From Pseudomonas arsenicoxydans (GTDB lineage: Bacteria; Pseudomonadota; Gammaproteobacteria; Pseudomonadales; Pseudomonadaceae): DNA of 64,000 nt. Shown here piece after piece: positions 27,293 through 36,626 of the stretch; within the stretch, counting starts at the first letter, position 1; every line of letters starts with the position of its first letter. The stretch spans positions 196,001-260,000 of the forward strand of contig NZ_LT629705.1 of NCBI RefSeq assembly GCF_900103875.1, read 5' to 3'. The position numbers and the translations under genes are program-made. The notes below the pieces were generated by a model. The model was given only the letters and a program-made list of their open reading frames with translations. It did not search any database and had not been told where the DNA came from.

Positions 27293-28315
27293 ATGACTGA
27301 GGCCAATGGCAAAAACGAGCAAGCGATGGCCACGGCCGCTCGCGAACTGTTTCTGCTCGGCCAGAGAAACGGTGAGGCACGCGCGGCGCTGACAGCCCTG
27401 AACAAGGAGCTGAGCGAGGCGAACGTCCAGCGCTCCGAAAGTCAGCAGATCGAACAACTGATCGAGGCAAATCAACAATTGGTCCTGGCGATTCTGTTGG
27501 CCCAGTCAGATGCGGATAAGCCCCAGCGCTCAGCCGATGAGCAGCAACGTTACCTCGAGATGCGCGAAGCCAACGAACAGTTGGTACTGGCCGTCCTCAG
27601 TGCACAACACTTGCAGGCCTCGGCCGAACACAGCCTTGCGCAGCAACGGAACATCCTCACGCTGGTGGCCCACGAACTGCGTAACCCGTTGACGCCGATC
27701 AGTATGATCGCCAGCCGACTGGTCAGGGTGCCGAGCGAAGAGCTGCCACGCATGCAGGCCCTGATCGAAGGTCAGGTGCAACATATGTCGCGCCTGGTGG
27801 ACGACTTGCTCGATGTCTCCCGCGCCAGCACTGGCAAGCTGCGCCTGGATTGCCGCATCGTCGACATGGTGCAGATCATTCAGGACGCCATCGCTGTGTG
27901 CAGTCCGGTGATGATTGCTCAAAAGCTGCATTTCACCGCGCAGTTGCCGGAACGTGCTCTGGCGGTAAACGGCGACCCGGTTCGACTCACACAGATTCTC
28001 GGCAATCTGCTGGGCAATGCGGCCAAGTACACACCGGCCGATGGCACGGTCACGCTGTCGGTCACCACCGAGGCCGATCTGCTGGAAATCAGCATCCACG
28101 ATACCGGCATCGGTATTTCCGCCAAGGCACTACCGTTTATTTTCGAGCCGTTCGTTCAGGACGTGCATGCGATCGGATTCAACGGTGCCGGTCTGGGCAT
28201 TGGCCTGACGGTGGTGCGTGAGCTGGTCGAAGCCCACGGTGGCACTGTCATCGGCATGAGCGATGGTGATGGCAAGGGCAGTACGTTCATCGTGACGTTG
28301 CCGCTCGCGGTTTGA
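27293..28315 (+). CDS. cytoplasmic histidine kinase linked to the KaiC-like ATPase
   Basis: A 340-residue sensor kinase without membrane segments. Residues 1-115 are coiled helix holding two near-identical units, EANQQLVLAILLAQ and EANEQLVLAVLSAQ, 33 residues apart. The H-box LVAHELRNPLTPIS places the phospho-accepting histidine at 127. N, G1 and G2 boxes (NLLGNAAKYTP, DTGIGISA, GAGLGIGLTVV) form the HATPase domain. No response regulator gene is adjacent. It follows the KaiC-like gene after 29 bases and is closed by a terminator. Confidence 0.9.
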   Translation: MTEANGKNEQAMATAARELFLLGQRNGEARAALTALNKELSEANVQRSESQQIEQLIEANQQLVLAILLAQSDADKPQRSADEQQRYLEMREANEQLVLAVLSAQHLQASAEHSLAQQRNILTLVAHELRNPLTPISMIASRLVRVPSEELPRMQALIEGQVQHMSRLVDDLLDVSRASTGKLRLDCRIVDMVQIIQDAIAVCSPVMIAQKLHFTAQLPERALAVNGDPVRLTQILGNLLGNAAKYTPADGTVTLSVTTEADLLEISIHDTGIGISAKALPFIFEPFVQDVHAIGFNGAGLGIGLTVVRELVEAHGGTVIGMSDGDGKGSTFIVTLPLAV

Positions 28316-28369
28316 GTGTGCCCCCACGCTGAAGGTGCGGCATCAGGTTTACTCATTCGTCGGGCCATA

Positions 28370-28407
28370 AAAAAACCGCCATTCCTTCGCAGGATTGGCG
28401 GTTTTTT
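28370..28407. terminator. bidirectional terminator
   Basis: AAAAAACCGCCA with TGGCGGTTTTTT arms plus an inner AGGA/TCCT pairing. It ends the KaiC-like operon on one strand and the PAP2 gene on the other. Confidence 0.92.
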
Positions 28408-28425
28408 CACACTGGGTGGAGCTGT

Positions 28426-29259
28426 TTACGTTACGACTTGCGGCTGTGCACGCTGCGCGAGCTGCTCATGCTTTTGCAGCACCGGCATCTCCAGCCGCGC
28501 TCGCCCGTAGAACGCCAGCGCCGTCAGCAAACACGCCAGCCACACGAAGATTCCGGCCCAGAAGGTGTGGGACATGTAGTGCCAGCCTTGCAGGACCCGC
28601 GTTGTGCCGTAGACGAATCCAAGCAGCAATGCGCCGTACATCAGCGCTTTGGAATAGCGCCAGCGGTAGCGGCGCGCAACGAAGTACAGCGCGAGCATGG
28701 TGAAGCCACCTGAAGCATGGCCGCCCGGCCAGCAACGACCATCACCAGCTTCCCTGAACAGCTGGAAGTTGTTGTACCACTCCATGTGGGCAATTTTCCC
28801 ACCGTAGATAGTCGTTTCAATCGGGCAGTACACGCTGGTGTGCGACTTGAGGAAGTGGATCACGCCGGTGCAGATGGCAAACGCAAAGACCACAAACAGG
28901 AAGTCGCGACGATGATCGTACGCAAACCGCAGCACAGGGGCCGCTTTGCAGCGTTCCAGGAAGCTGCCGAGGCGGGGATGTTTTTGCGTGTTGATCAGCG
29001 GCCAGACAAACGACAGGATCGCGCCGATCAAGGCAATCTCGGCAGTCCAGTTCGGAATGATCCGCGCCCATTTATGGGTCAGCTTTTCGAAAAAGTGAAC
29101 CTGGTCCAACGGGAAGGTCTGGGTGACCGGATCAAACAGAAGGTTGCTGAAAGCGATGTCAATTGTGGTCATGTCGAACATCAGGAAAACCACGGCCGCG
29201 CAGAGCAACGGGATACCGAAGTTCGCCCAGTAAAAGCGAGAGCGGGAAGATGTCAGCAT
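28426..29259 (-). CDS. PAP2-family membrane phosphatase
   Basis: A 277-residue inner-membrane protein with about six hydrophobic segments. The phosphatase motifs are KSHTSVYCP (C1 region), PGGHASGG (C2, replacing the usual PSGH) and TRVLQGWHYMSH (C3 histidine). Relatives remove or transfer phosphate on undecaprenyl pyrophosphate, phosphatidylglycerol phosphate or lipid A; which of these applies is not visible. The ATG at 29259 is chosen because AGGACACAC precedes it; upstream in-frame codons would add a hydrophilic extension. It follows the histidine phosphatase gene by 26 bases in the same direction. Confidence 0.85.
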   Translation of the reverse strand: MLTSSRSRFYWANFGIPLLCAAVVFLMFDMTTIDIAFSNLLFDPVTQTFPLDQVHFFEKLTHKWARIIPNWTAEIALIGAILSFVWPLINTQKHPRLGSFLERCKAAPVLRFAYDHRRDFLFVVFAFAICTGVIHFLKSHTSVYCPIETTIYGGKIAHMEWYNNFQLFREAGDGRCWPGGHASGGFTMLALYFVARRYRWRYSKALMYGALLLGFVYGTTRVLQGWHYMSHTFWAGIFVWLACLLTALAFYGRARLEMPVLQKHEQLAQRAQPQVVT

Positions 29260-29285
29260 TGTGTGTCCTGGTTCAGAGGAAAAAC

Positions 29286-29978
29286 TCACTCGGTCGTCAC
29301 CGAGTGCCAATCGGAGGCTTCAATGAAACCCAACATGCGTGGTGCTTGCTGTGATTGGGTGGAGATAAACAAAGAAGCGCCATAGCCTAACGTAGATGTC
29401 GGCAACTTGAGGTCTTTTTCGAGCTGATCCATGCATTCGCTATGAGTCACAAGAATCAGATTGCGGCCCGCCACTTTGTGGGAAAGGGCATCACGCAACA
29501 TTGTGCCCTTGCAACTGATCAACCAGTCTTCGCCCACACCGACCTTGTTGAACATGAAGGTGGCCGTCTGTGCGGTACGAATCATGGGGCTGTTGTAAAT
29601 ATCAGCCTTGCTCAGCCCCATCTTTTGGAACTGTGCACCGACACTCACCGCGACGCTGCGCGAGCGCTCGGTGATGCCATCGTCTCCGCTCAGGCACGCG
29701 GCTGTCGAATGATCGCAGCGCTCGACGTGGCGCACCAGCACGATCACATCACCTTTGGCCCATTCGGCGGCCAACGCTCGCGCGCCCACGACATTACCGT
29801 GCGCCAGATCCGGCACAGCGGCAGGCTGCAACAGCCAGATCGTCAATGGAATCACCAGCAGCGCGGAGGCCAGCACCACGATGGCATTTCGATAACGGCT
29901 AAAACGGCCCAGTTTAATTGAGCGTTTTATCCCGGCCAGACTCAGTCTCAATTCCACATCGGGCCGCCTCGACGGCAT
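29286..29978 (-). CDS. Ais-like histidine phosphatase, membrane-anchored
   Basis: A 230-residue histidine phosphatase with an N-terminal transmembrane segment at about 31-50 (IVVLASALLVIPLTIWLL) and the catalytic VLVRHVER, a second-site IRTAQTA arginine, and LVTHSECMDQ with the second histidine. Ais acts on phosphate of lipopolysaccharide core heptose; partnership with the PAP2 gene supports a cell-envelope role. The ATG at 29978 has no clear ribosome binding site; a GTG at 29960 behind GAGGCGG is an alternative start. A ColR-type box is 64 bases upstream. Confidence 0.75.
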   Translation of the reverse strand: MPSRRPDVELRLSLAGIKRSIKLGRFSRYRNAIVVLASALLVIPLTIWLLQPAAVPDLAHGNVVGARALAAEWAKGDVIVLVRHVERCDHSTAACLSGDDGITERSRSVAVSVGAQFQKMGLSKADIYNSPMIRTAQTATFMFNKVGVGEDWLISCKGTMLRDALSHKVAGRNLILVTHSECMDQLEKDLKLPTSTLGYGASLFISTQSQQAPRMLGFIEASDWHSVTTE

Positions 29979-30041
29979 GCATCACTGTCATTAAAAGCAA
30001 CAAAGCTAAATAGAGGCGCGTCGGTGAACAGTGAAACCTTT

Positions 30042-30057
30042 GTGAAAAAAAGCTTAA
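30042..30057 (-). promoter_or_regulatory. candidate ColR-binding box
   Basis: Read on the minus strand it is TTAAGCTTTTTTTCAC, which satisfies every position of the ColR consensus as I recall it (YYNASNNYTTTTTCAC). It lies 64 bases upstream of the histidine-phosphatase start, oriented toward that operon. ColRS controls envelope-lipid and LPS modification genes in Pseudomonas, which fits the two phosphatases. Confidence 0.6.
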
Positions 30058-30213
30058 GTCTCAAAAAAACTTGTTACCGAATCCGCCCACAAAAACCTTT
30101 CAGCTCTCGCAATTGCTGCCGATACAGTCCTGCTACACCCCTTGCTGGCGCCTAAAAACAACAATCTTCCAGCCAACCGACGATCGACAGCGCAACGTTC
30201 CTGGAGGAATTTG

Positions 30214-32133
30214 ATGAATAGCTGGTTCGGCAACATCAGCGTGAACATGAAACTGGGCCTGGGATTCGGCCTGGTCCTGGCATTGACCTGCGTGCTGGCC
30301 CTGACCGGCTGGACGAGCCTGGGCGGGCTGATTGACCGCAGCAACTGGATGAGCGACATCACCCAGCTCAACGCCGGCCTGACCAAGCTTCGGGTGGTTC
30401 GCCTGCAATACATGCTGACCAACGGCGATGAAACCGCCGCTCAGACCGTTCAGACCACCCTTGACGCCTTTTCCGCTCAGCAACAATCGCTGCTGTCGAC
30501 CTTCAAGAGCCCGGAAAACCTCAAGCTGCTCAAAGAGCAAGGCACTTACATCGACGCCTACAAAACGTCGCTGAACAAAATGCGCAGCGCCTACCGCACC
30601 GGCAACAGCGCACGCGACGCGATGGGAGCCAACGCTGCAACCGCCGGCACGCTGATCGAATCCATCAACACGGCTGTGCAGCAGATGCCCCTGAGTGATC
30701 AGCGCTTCGAACAATTCCAGGCCATCACCGCCGCCAAGGAAGCGTTCATCCTGGCCCGCTACGAAGTACGCGGTTACACCGCGAGCTCCAACGCCGAGAC
30801 CGAACAAAAAGCCATCAGCCAGCTGGACGCGGCCATTGCCAGTCTCAAACAGCTCAACGTGCATTTTGCCGACACCCAGCAAGACGCCCTGCGTCAGCTG
30901 GAAACCGCGCTGAGCAACTACCGCAGCGCGTTGCAGGCTTATAAAGCGGCCAACTCCGACGCCGTGCAGGCACGCAAGGAAATGACCGATCAGGGCGCCG
31001 CTATCGTGACCCTGAGCGATCAGCTGTATCAGATCCAACTTGATCGCCGCGATGCCGAAAGCGCCCAGGCGCGCACGTTGCAACTGATCAGCACGTTGCT
31101 GGCGCTGTTGGTGGGCATCATTGCGGCGGTGATCATTACGCGTCAGATCACCGGCCCCCTGCGCGACACCCTGGCCGTGGTCGAACGCATCGCCAGTGGC
31201 GATCTCTCCCAAGACGTCAAAGTGACTCGCCGCGACGAACTCGGCGTGTTGCAGCAAGGTATCGCGCGCATGGGCGTAACCCTGCGTGACTTGATCAGCG
31301 GTATCCGCGACGGCGTCACCCAGATCGCCAGCGCCGCTGAAGAATTGTCTGCCGTGACTGAGCAAACCAGCGCCGGAGTCAACAGCCAGAAGATCGAGAC
31401 CGATCAGGTGGCCACGGCCATGCACGAGATGACCGCCACCGTGCAGGAAGTCGCGCGTAACGCCGAGCAAGCGTCCCAAGCCGCAGCCGCTGCTGACGGT
31501 GAAGCTCGCGAAGGCGACAAAGTGGTCAACGAAGCCATTGCCCAGATCGAACGTCTGGCCACTGAAGTGGCGCGTTCGACCGAAGCCATGAGCGTGCTGC
31601 AACAGGAAAGCGACAAGATCGGCAGCGTGATGGACGTGATCAAAGCCGTGGCCGAACAAACCAACCTGCTGGCACTCAACGCCGCGATCGAAGCGGCGCG
31701 TGCCGGTGAAGCCGGTCGTGGTTTTGCGGTGGTGGCTGACGAAGTCCGGGGCCTGGCTCAGCGCACCCAAAAATCCACTGAAGAAATCGAAGGTCTGGTG
31801 GCCGGTCTGCAGAACGGCACTCAACAAGTGTCGGCGGTGATGAACAACAGCCGCGCCCTCACCGACAGCAGCGTCGCCCTGACCCGCAAGGCCGGTGTGT
31901 CACTGGAAAACATCACCCGCACGGTGTCCAACATCCAGTCGATGAACCAGCAGATCGCCGCCGCTGCCGAGCAGCAAAGCGCCGTGGCTGAAGAAATCAG
32001 CCGCAGCATCATCAACGTGCGCGACGTGTCGGAACAGACTGCCGCCGCCAGCGACGAAACCGCTGCGTCCAGTGTTGAACTGGCGCGGTTGGGTAGCCAG
32101 TTGCAGCAGATGGTGAGTCACTTCCGGGTTTGA
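30214..32133 (+). CDS. methyl-accepting chemotaxis protein with HBM sensor domain
   Basis: A 639-residue chemoreceptor. The first membrane helix is at about 12-35 and the second at about 285-310, enclosing about 250 periplasmic residues that are all helical, the size and character of the helical bimodular (HBM) domain found in McpS and TlpQ. A HAMP domain follows ([22 protein letters not shown]), then the signalling domain with the conserved hairpin tip [19 protein letters not shown]. There is no C-terminal pentapeptide for CheR. GGAGG precedes ATG 30214. The ligand (organic acids or amines in studied homologs) cannot be inferred. Confidence 0.9.
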   Translation: MNSWFGNISVNMKLGLGFGLVLALTCVLALTGWTSLGGLIDRSNWMSDITQLNAGLTKLRVVRLQYMLTNGDETAAQTVQTTLDAFSAQQQSLLSTFKSPENLKLLKEQGTYIDAYKTSLNKMRSAYRTGNSARDAMGANAATAGTLIESINTAVQQMPLSDQRFEQFQAITAAKEAFILARYEVRGYTASSNAETEQKAISQLDAAIASLKQLNVHFADTQQDALRQLETALSNYRSALQAYKAANSDAVQARKEMTDQGAAIVTLSDQLYQIQLDRRDAESAQARTLQLISTLLALLVGIIAAVIITRQITGPLRDTLAVVERIASGDLSQDVKVTRRDELGVLQQGIARMGVTLRDLISGIRDGVTQIASAAEELSAVTEQTSAGVNSQKIETDQVATAMHEMTATVQEVARNAEQASQAAAAADGEAREGDKVVNEAIAQIERLATEVARSTEAMSVLQQESDKIGSVMDVIKAVAEQTNLLALNAAIEAARAGEAGRGFAVVADEVRGLAQRTQKSTEEIEGLVAGLQNGTQQVSAVMNNSRALTDSSVALTRKAGVSLENITRTVSNIQSMNQQIAAAAEQQSAVAEEISRSIINVRDVSEQTAAASDETAASSVELARLGSQLQQMVSHFRV

Positions 32134-32162
32134 TGTTCACTCTGCGGTGAACGATAGATCCA

Positions 32163-32229
32163 TTCGCGGGCAAGCCCGCTCCCACAAGTTCAATGAGTAA
32201 CCTGTGGGAGCGGGCTTGCCCGCGATGGC
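32163..32229. repeat. REPIN (inverted REP pair) 3
   Basis: TCGCGGGCAAGCCCGCTCCC and GGGAGCGGGCTTGCCCGCGA in inverted order with a short 20-base spacer, directly after the chemoreceptor gene. Confidence 0.9.
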
Positions 32230-32286
32230 TATCGGACGAACAACTGCAACTTCGGGTCAGCCATGGTCGCGCATTCGCCACCCCTC

Positions 32287-32655
32287 CTAAACACTGATCG
32301 CAGTGGTAAACACCAACCGATTGCCGAACGGGTCGGCGATGGTCATGTCCTGGCTACCCCACGGCATGGCCTGAATCTGCGGGCGCGAAAACGTGTATTC
32401 CTTGGCCAGCAGTTGCTGCTGGAACGCTTCCAGTTCATCCGTCTCAATACGCAGCGCCGAGCCTGGCGTGCCGTCGCCGTGATGCTCCGACAAGTGCAAC
32501 ACGCATTCGCCACGGGAGACTTGCAGGTACAGCGGCAAATTCGGCTCAAAACGGTGCTGCCAGTCAACCCTGAACCCCAGGAAGTCGACGTAGAACTCCA
32601 ATGCCTTGGATTCATCGAAAATTCGCAGGATCGGGGTGGTTTTGCCGAAGCTCAT
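32287..32655 (-). CDS. VOC-family (glyoxalase/bleomycin-resistance fold) protein
   Basis: A 122-residue protein with the paired beta-alpha-beta-beta-beta layout: ILRIFDESKALEFYVDFLGF, VLHLSEHHGDGTPG, then the second half MTIADPFGNRLVF. The DPFGNRL finish and the HLSEHHGD segment are common among Pseudomonas bleomycin-resistance-type proteins. Metal ligands may be H and E residues of these segments, but the activity is unknown. It sits alone between the chemoreceptor and the D-aminoacylase operon. Confidence 0.8.
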   Translation of the reverse strand: MSFGKTTPILRIFDESKALEFYVDFLGFRVDWQHRFEPNLPLYLQVSRGECVLHLSEHHGDGTPGSALRIETDELEAFQQQLLAKEYTFSRPQIQAMPWGSQDMTIADPFGNRLVFTTAISV

Positions 32656-32763
32656 GAAGTTGCTCCCAGACTGGAAAGGCCCAGAGTGTAGCTGGGCTAG
32701 TGTCAGCGCTTCGGCTTGGCGATGGCTTTCTTTAATTGCAATGTGCCATCACTGTGATGCATT

Positions 32764-34221
32764 TCAAAGAAACCCTGTGCGCAAATCCCCTTCCCGCGCC
32801 AGAAACCGCCCTTCCCTTCTACCGTTTGCCTGCCCTTCGCTGTAACTCAACACGCCGTTGATCCACACGCCATCAATCCCTTCGGCCGCCCGTTGCGGAT
32901 CATTGAAGTCCGCCACATCACGAATGGTCACTGGGTCAAACAACACCAGGTCGGCCCAATGCCCTTCACGAATTTCGCCCCGCTCCTTCAGGCCAAATCG
33001 TGCCGCCGACAATCCGGTCATTTTGTGCACGGCGGTGTGCAGCGGAAACAGCCCGACATCGCGACTGAAATGTCCGAGGACGCGTGGGAATGCGCCCCAT
33101 AAGCGTGGATGCGGAAACGGGTCCTCCGGCAATCCGTCAGACCCGACCATCGACAGCGGATGCGCGAGGATTTTTCGTACATCGGACTCGTCCATGCCGT
33201 AATACACCGCACCGGCCGGTTGCAGTCGGCGAGCGGCTTCGAGCAACGGCACGCCCCATTCGGCGGCGATGTCCATCAAGTCGCGGCCGCCCAGTTCCGG
33301 GTGTGGCGTGGACCAGGTGATGGTGATGCGATGGGCGTCGGTGACTTGCTTGAGGTCCAGGGTCGAAGAACTTGCCGCGTAGGGGTAGCAATCGCAGCCC
33401 ACCGGGTGGGTTTTCGCGGCGTGCTCAAGGGACGCCAACAGTTGCGGGCTGCGCCCCCAGTTGCCGGCGCCCGCGCATTTGAGGTGGGAAATGATCACCG
33501 GGGATTTGGCATGACGGCCAATCTGGAACGCCTCGTCCATGGCTTCCAGCACCGGTTCGAATTCGCTGCGCAAATGGGTGGTGTAGACCGCACCGAATGC
33601 GCTCAGCTCTTCGGTCAGTTGCATCACTTCATCGGTGGACGCCGAAAAAGCATTGGCATAAGCCAGGCCGGTGGACAAGCCCAGCGCACCGGCTTCGAGG
33701 CTTTCGCGCAGTTGCTCGCGCATCGCAGCAATTTCATCCGGCGTGGCGGTGCGCATCAGATCGTCAAGATGATTGCTGCGAAGCGCCGTGTGCCCCACCA
33801 GTGCGGCGACGTTCAGCGTGGTGTTCGCCGCCTCGACTGCCGCGCGGTAGTCGCTGAACCTCGGATAAACAAAGGCCGCCGAGGTGCCCAGCAAGTTCAT
33901 CGGGTCCGGCGGATCACCGCGTAAACTCACCGGCGAGGCGCTGATCCCGCAGTTGCCGACGATCACCGTCGTCACGCCCTGGCTGAGCTTGGGCAACATC
34001 TGTGGCTGGCGGATCACCACGGTGTCGTCGTGGGTGTGCACATCAATGAAACCCGGCGCCAGCACCCGGCCGGCGGCATCGATCTCTTCGGTGGCGGTAG
34101 CCTTGTGCAAGTCGCCGATGCGCTCGATGCGACCGTTCAGAATCGCCACGTCGGCGGGATATCCGGGGGCGTTGCTGCCGTCGATGATCAGGGCGTTGCG
34201 AATCAGCGTGTCGTACATCAT
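32764..34221 (-). CDS. N-acyl-D-amino-acid deacylase (D-aminoacylase)
   Basis: A 485-residue amidohydrolase that releases D-amino acids from N-acyl-D-amino acids. The metal-binding start FIDVHTHDD (about residues 58-66), GNCGIS (bridging cysteine region), THLRSE and SHLKCAG histidines and a late GSDGLPED aspartate match the D-aminoacylase pattern. The last gene of the gntP-rpiR-deacylase operon, it starts one base after the regulator's stop. Substrate range is not visible. Confidence 0.88.
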   Translation of the reverse strand: MMYDTLIRNALIIDGSNAPGYPADVAILNGRIERIGDLHKATATEEIDAAGRVLAPGFIDVHTHDDTVVIRQPQMLPKLSQGVTTVIVGNCGISASPVSLRGDPPDPMNLLGTSAAFVYPRFSDYRAAVEAANTTLNVAALVGHTALRSNHLDDLMRTATPDEIAAMREQLRESLEAGALGLSTGLAYANAFSASTDEVMQLTEELSAFGAVYTTHLRSEFEPVLEAMDEAFQIGRHAKSPVIISHLKCAGAGNWGRSPQLLASLEHAAKTHPVGCDCYPYAASSSTLDLKQVTDAHRITITWSTPHPELGGRDLMDIAAEWGVPLLEAARRLQPAGAVYYGMDESDVRKILAHPLSMVGSDGLPEDPFPHPRLWGAFPRVLGHFSRDVGLFPLHTAVHKMTGLSAARFGLKERGEIREGHWADLVLFDPVTIRDVADFNDPQRAAEGIDGVWINGVLSYSEGQANGRREGRFLAREGDLRTGFL

Positions 34222-34222
34222 G

Positions 34223-35083
34223 TCAGTCTCCCAACGGCAAGTGATCGTCGCCGCCGCGGTAATCGTCCAGGGCGAGTTTTATCCGCCGCAGACGTTCTTG
34301 ATTGTCTTCAGGATTGGCCAGCGCCAGCTCGGTGGCGAGCACGTCGATAGCCAGCAGCATGCCGTAGCGCGCCGCCGTGGGTTTGTAGATAAACGAGGTT
34401 TCAACGCCTTGCAGTGGCAGCAGCACATCGGCCAATTGCGCCAGTGGCGAATCGGCGCGGGTGATGGCGACAATGCGGGCGCCATAGTTGCGGGCCAGTT
34501 CGACGGCCTCGATCAGTTCGGGGGTGATGCCGGTCAGCGAGCAGGCAATCACCGCGCGTTCGGCATCGAGGCTGGCGGCGGTGACGCGCATCATCACCGG
34601 GTCGTGGCACACCGCAATCGGGTAGCCGAATCGCACCAGCCGCACCTGCAGTTCGTCGCTGCACAAGGTCGAGCAACCGCCCATGCCGAACGCATGAATC
34701 ATCCGCGCCTTGCCCAACAGTTTCACCGCATCGGCGAAGCGCGACTCGTCGAATGCTGATAAATGCTGGCGCAACGTCGATTCGATATCGCCGACGATCT
34801 GCCCATAAAACGCCGACTGCTCGGGCTTCCCTGCCGGGTCGAGAAAACGACTGCCAACGCCGCTGGCCTGAGCCAGTTGCAGGCGTAAGTCGCGCAAGTC
34901 GCGGCAACCCACCGTACGGGCAAAACGCGACAGCGTGGCAGTGCTGACTTCCGCTCTCAGCGCCAGCTCGTCGAGGCTGGCAGCGGAGGCAAATCCCACG
35001 TCGTCGAGCAACAGCCGAGCGATGCGTCCTTCGCCGGCGCTGAAGGAATCCTGACGGGCGCGTATCTGGTAGAGGATGTCCAT
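34223..35083 (-). CDS. MurR/RpiR-family transcriptional regulator
   Basis: A 286-residue regulator with an N-terminal HTH (SLDELALRAEVSTATLSRFARTVGC, about 35-60) and a C-terminal SIS sugar-isomerase domain from about residue 125 (MIHAFGMGGCSTLC, VIACSLTGITPELIEAVELARNYGA, IAITRADSPLAQLADVLL). SIS domains usually sense phosphosugars; here the operon encodes D-amino-acid metabolism, so the ligand is uncertain. Probably controls its own operon. Confidence 0.9.
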   Translation of the reverse strand: MDILYQIRARQDSFSAGEGRIARLLLDDVGFASAASLDELALRAEVSTATLSRFARTVGCRDLRDLRLQLAQASGVGSRFLDPAGKPEQSAFYGQIVGDIESTLRQHLSAFDESRFADAVKLLGKARMIHAFGMGGCSTLCSDELQVRLVRFGYPIAVCHDPVMMRVTAASLDAERAVIACSLTGITPELIEAVELARNYGARIVAITRADSPLAQLADVLLPLQGVETSFIYKPTAARYGMLLAIDVLATELALANPEDNQERLRRIKLALDDYRGGDDHLPLGD

Positions 35084-35098
35084 GGCGAGCGGCTCCGA

Positions 35099-36448
35099 CT
35101 AAATCAGGTAAGAAAGACCCACGGTCAGCGCGAACGCCACCACCGAAATAATGGTTTCGAGCACGGTCCAAGTCTTGAAGGTCTGGGCGACGGTCATGTT
35201 GAAGTATTCCTTGATCAACCAGAAACCACCGTCGTTGACGTGGGAAAAGATAACCGACCCCGCGCCCGTCGCCAGCACCAACAGCTCCGGGTGCGGATAA
35301 CCCAGACCAATGGCCACCGGCGCAACAATCCCCGAGGCAGTGGTCATGGCCACCGTGGCCGATCCGGTGGCGATGCGCATCAGTGCGGCGAACAGCCAGC
35401 CCATGATCAGCGGCGACAGGTGAAATTCATGGGCCAGGCTGACGATCTGGTCGGTGACCCCGGCGTCCACCAGAATCCGGTTCAAGCCGCCGCCAGCGCC
35501 GACCAGCAAGGTGATGCTGGCGGTGGGTGCCAGGCATTCGTTGGTGAACTTGAGGATCGATTCGCGGTTGAAGCCTTGGGCGATGCCCAGGGTCCAGAAG
35601 CTCAGCAAGGTCGCCAGCAGCAGGGCGATCACCGAGTTGCCGATGAACAGCAGGAATTGGTTGAAACCGCTGCCCGGCGTGGAGATCAGGTTGGCCCAGC
35701 CGCCGATCAGCATCAGCACCACCGGCAACAAAATGGTCGCCATGGTGATGCCGAAGCTTGGCAGGCTGGCACGCGGTTCGCGGTCGAGGAACTGGCGCTC
35801 CAGCGGATTTTCCGCCGGCAGTTGAATGCGCGGCACGATGAACTTGGCGTACAGCGGACCGGCGATGATCGCCGTCGGAATGCCGATCAAAATCGCATAC
35901 ATCAACGTCTGCCCCACCGACGCCCCATACACCTGCACCGCCAGCATCGCCGCCGGGTGCGGCGGCACCAGCGCATGCACCACCGAAAGCCCGGCGACCA
36001 TCGGCAAACCGACCATCAGGATCGACACGCCGACACGGCGCGCCACGGTAAAGGCAATCGGCACCAGCAGCACAAAACCGACCTCGAAGAACAACGGTAG
36101 GCCGACCAGGAAGGCGATGCAGACCATCGCCCAGTGCGCGTTCTTCTCGCCGAACCGGTCGATCAGGGTTCGCGCCACCTGCTCGGCGCCGCCGGACTCG
36201 GCCATCATCTTGCCGAGCATCGTGCCGAGCGCCACCACCAGCGCGATGTGCCCCAGGGTCTTGCCGACACCCGCCTCATAGGCACCGACCACGCCGGACG
36301 CCGGCATCCCGGCCAGCAAGGCCAGGCCGATGGACACCAGGGTGATGACAATGAACGGATTGAGTCGGTAACGGGCGATCAGAACGATCAGCGCAATGAT
36401 GGCGATGGAGGCGTACACCAGCAGCCAATAGCCGAAGGACAGGGTCAT
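35099..36448 (-). CDS. GntP-family permease
   Basis: A 449-residue membrane protein with 12 or more hydrophobic segments and the GntP-family segments ALGTMLGKMMAESGGAEQVA and VHALVPPHPAAML. GntP members import gluconate or other hydroxy-acids by proton symport; association with an N-acyl-D-amino-acid deacylase suggests this one may carry an acylated or D-amino acid, which is inference. First gene of the operon; AGGAG precedes the ATG. Confidence 0.88.
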   Translation of the reverse strand: MTLSFGYWLLVYASIAIIALIVLIARYRLNPFIVITLVSIGLALLAGMPASGVVGAYEAGVGKTLGHIALVVALGTMLGKMMAESGGAEQVARTLIDRFGEKNAHWAMVCIAFLVGLPLFFEVGFVLLVPIAFTVARRVGVSILMVGLPMVAGLSVVHALVPPHPAAMLAVQVYGASVGQTLMYAILIGIPTAIIAGPLYAKFIVPRIQLPAENPLERQFLDREPRASLPSFGITMATILLPVVLMLIGGWANLISTPGSGFNQFLLFIGNSVIALLLATLLSFWTLGIAQGFNRESILKFTNECLAPTASITLLVGAGGGLNRILVDAGVTDQIVSLAHEFHLSPLIMGWLFAALMRIATGSATVAMTTASGIVAPVAIGLGYPHPELLVLATGAGSVIFSHVNDGGFWLIKEYFNMTVAQTFKTWTVLETIISVVAFALTVGLSYLI

Positions 36449-36484
36449 GCGGTACTCCTCGAAAGGGTCACGTCGAATGGGTTA

Positions 36485-36532
36485 TGAAACTCATAAATCA
36501 TTTCGAGGCGTGATTTTCAAACGAGGTGAAAC
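36485..36532. promoter_or_regulatory. candidate RpiR-type operator region
   Basis: TTTCA (36515-36519) and TGAAA (36527-36531) form an inverted repeat with a 7-base spacer, and TGAAACT occurs again at 36485, giving direct repeats 42 bases apart. It lies in the promoter region of the permease operon. RpiR regulators often bind such TGAAA/TTTCA repeats; binding here is untested. Confidence 0.35.
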
Positions 36533-36626
36533 TAATTTTCGTACAGAGGTAAGGGATGTCGCGCAGAGGTATGCGGGGTCGGGAGATATGAAAATCCGAT
36601 AGGCGAATTTACATGCTGATCGTTGC

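Noticed and set aside
30133..31827. 564-codon minus-strand frame opposite the chemoreceptor
   Set aside because: Glycine- and histidine-rich antisense shadow of a certain chemoreceptor gene.
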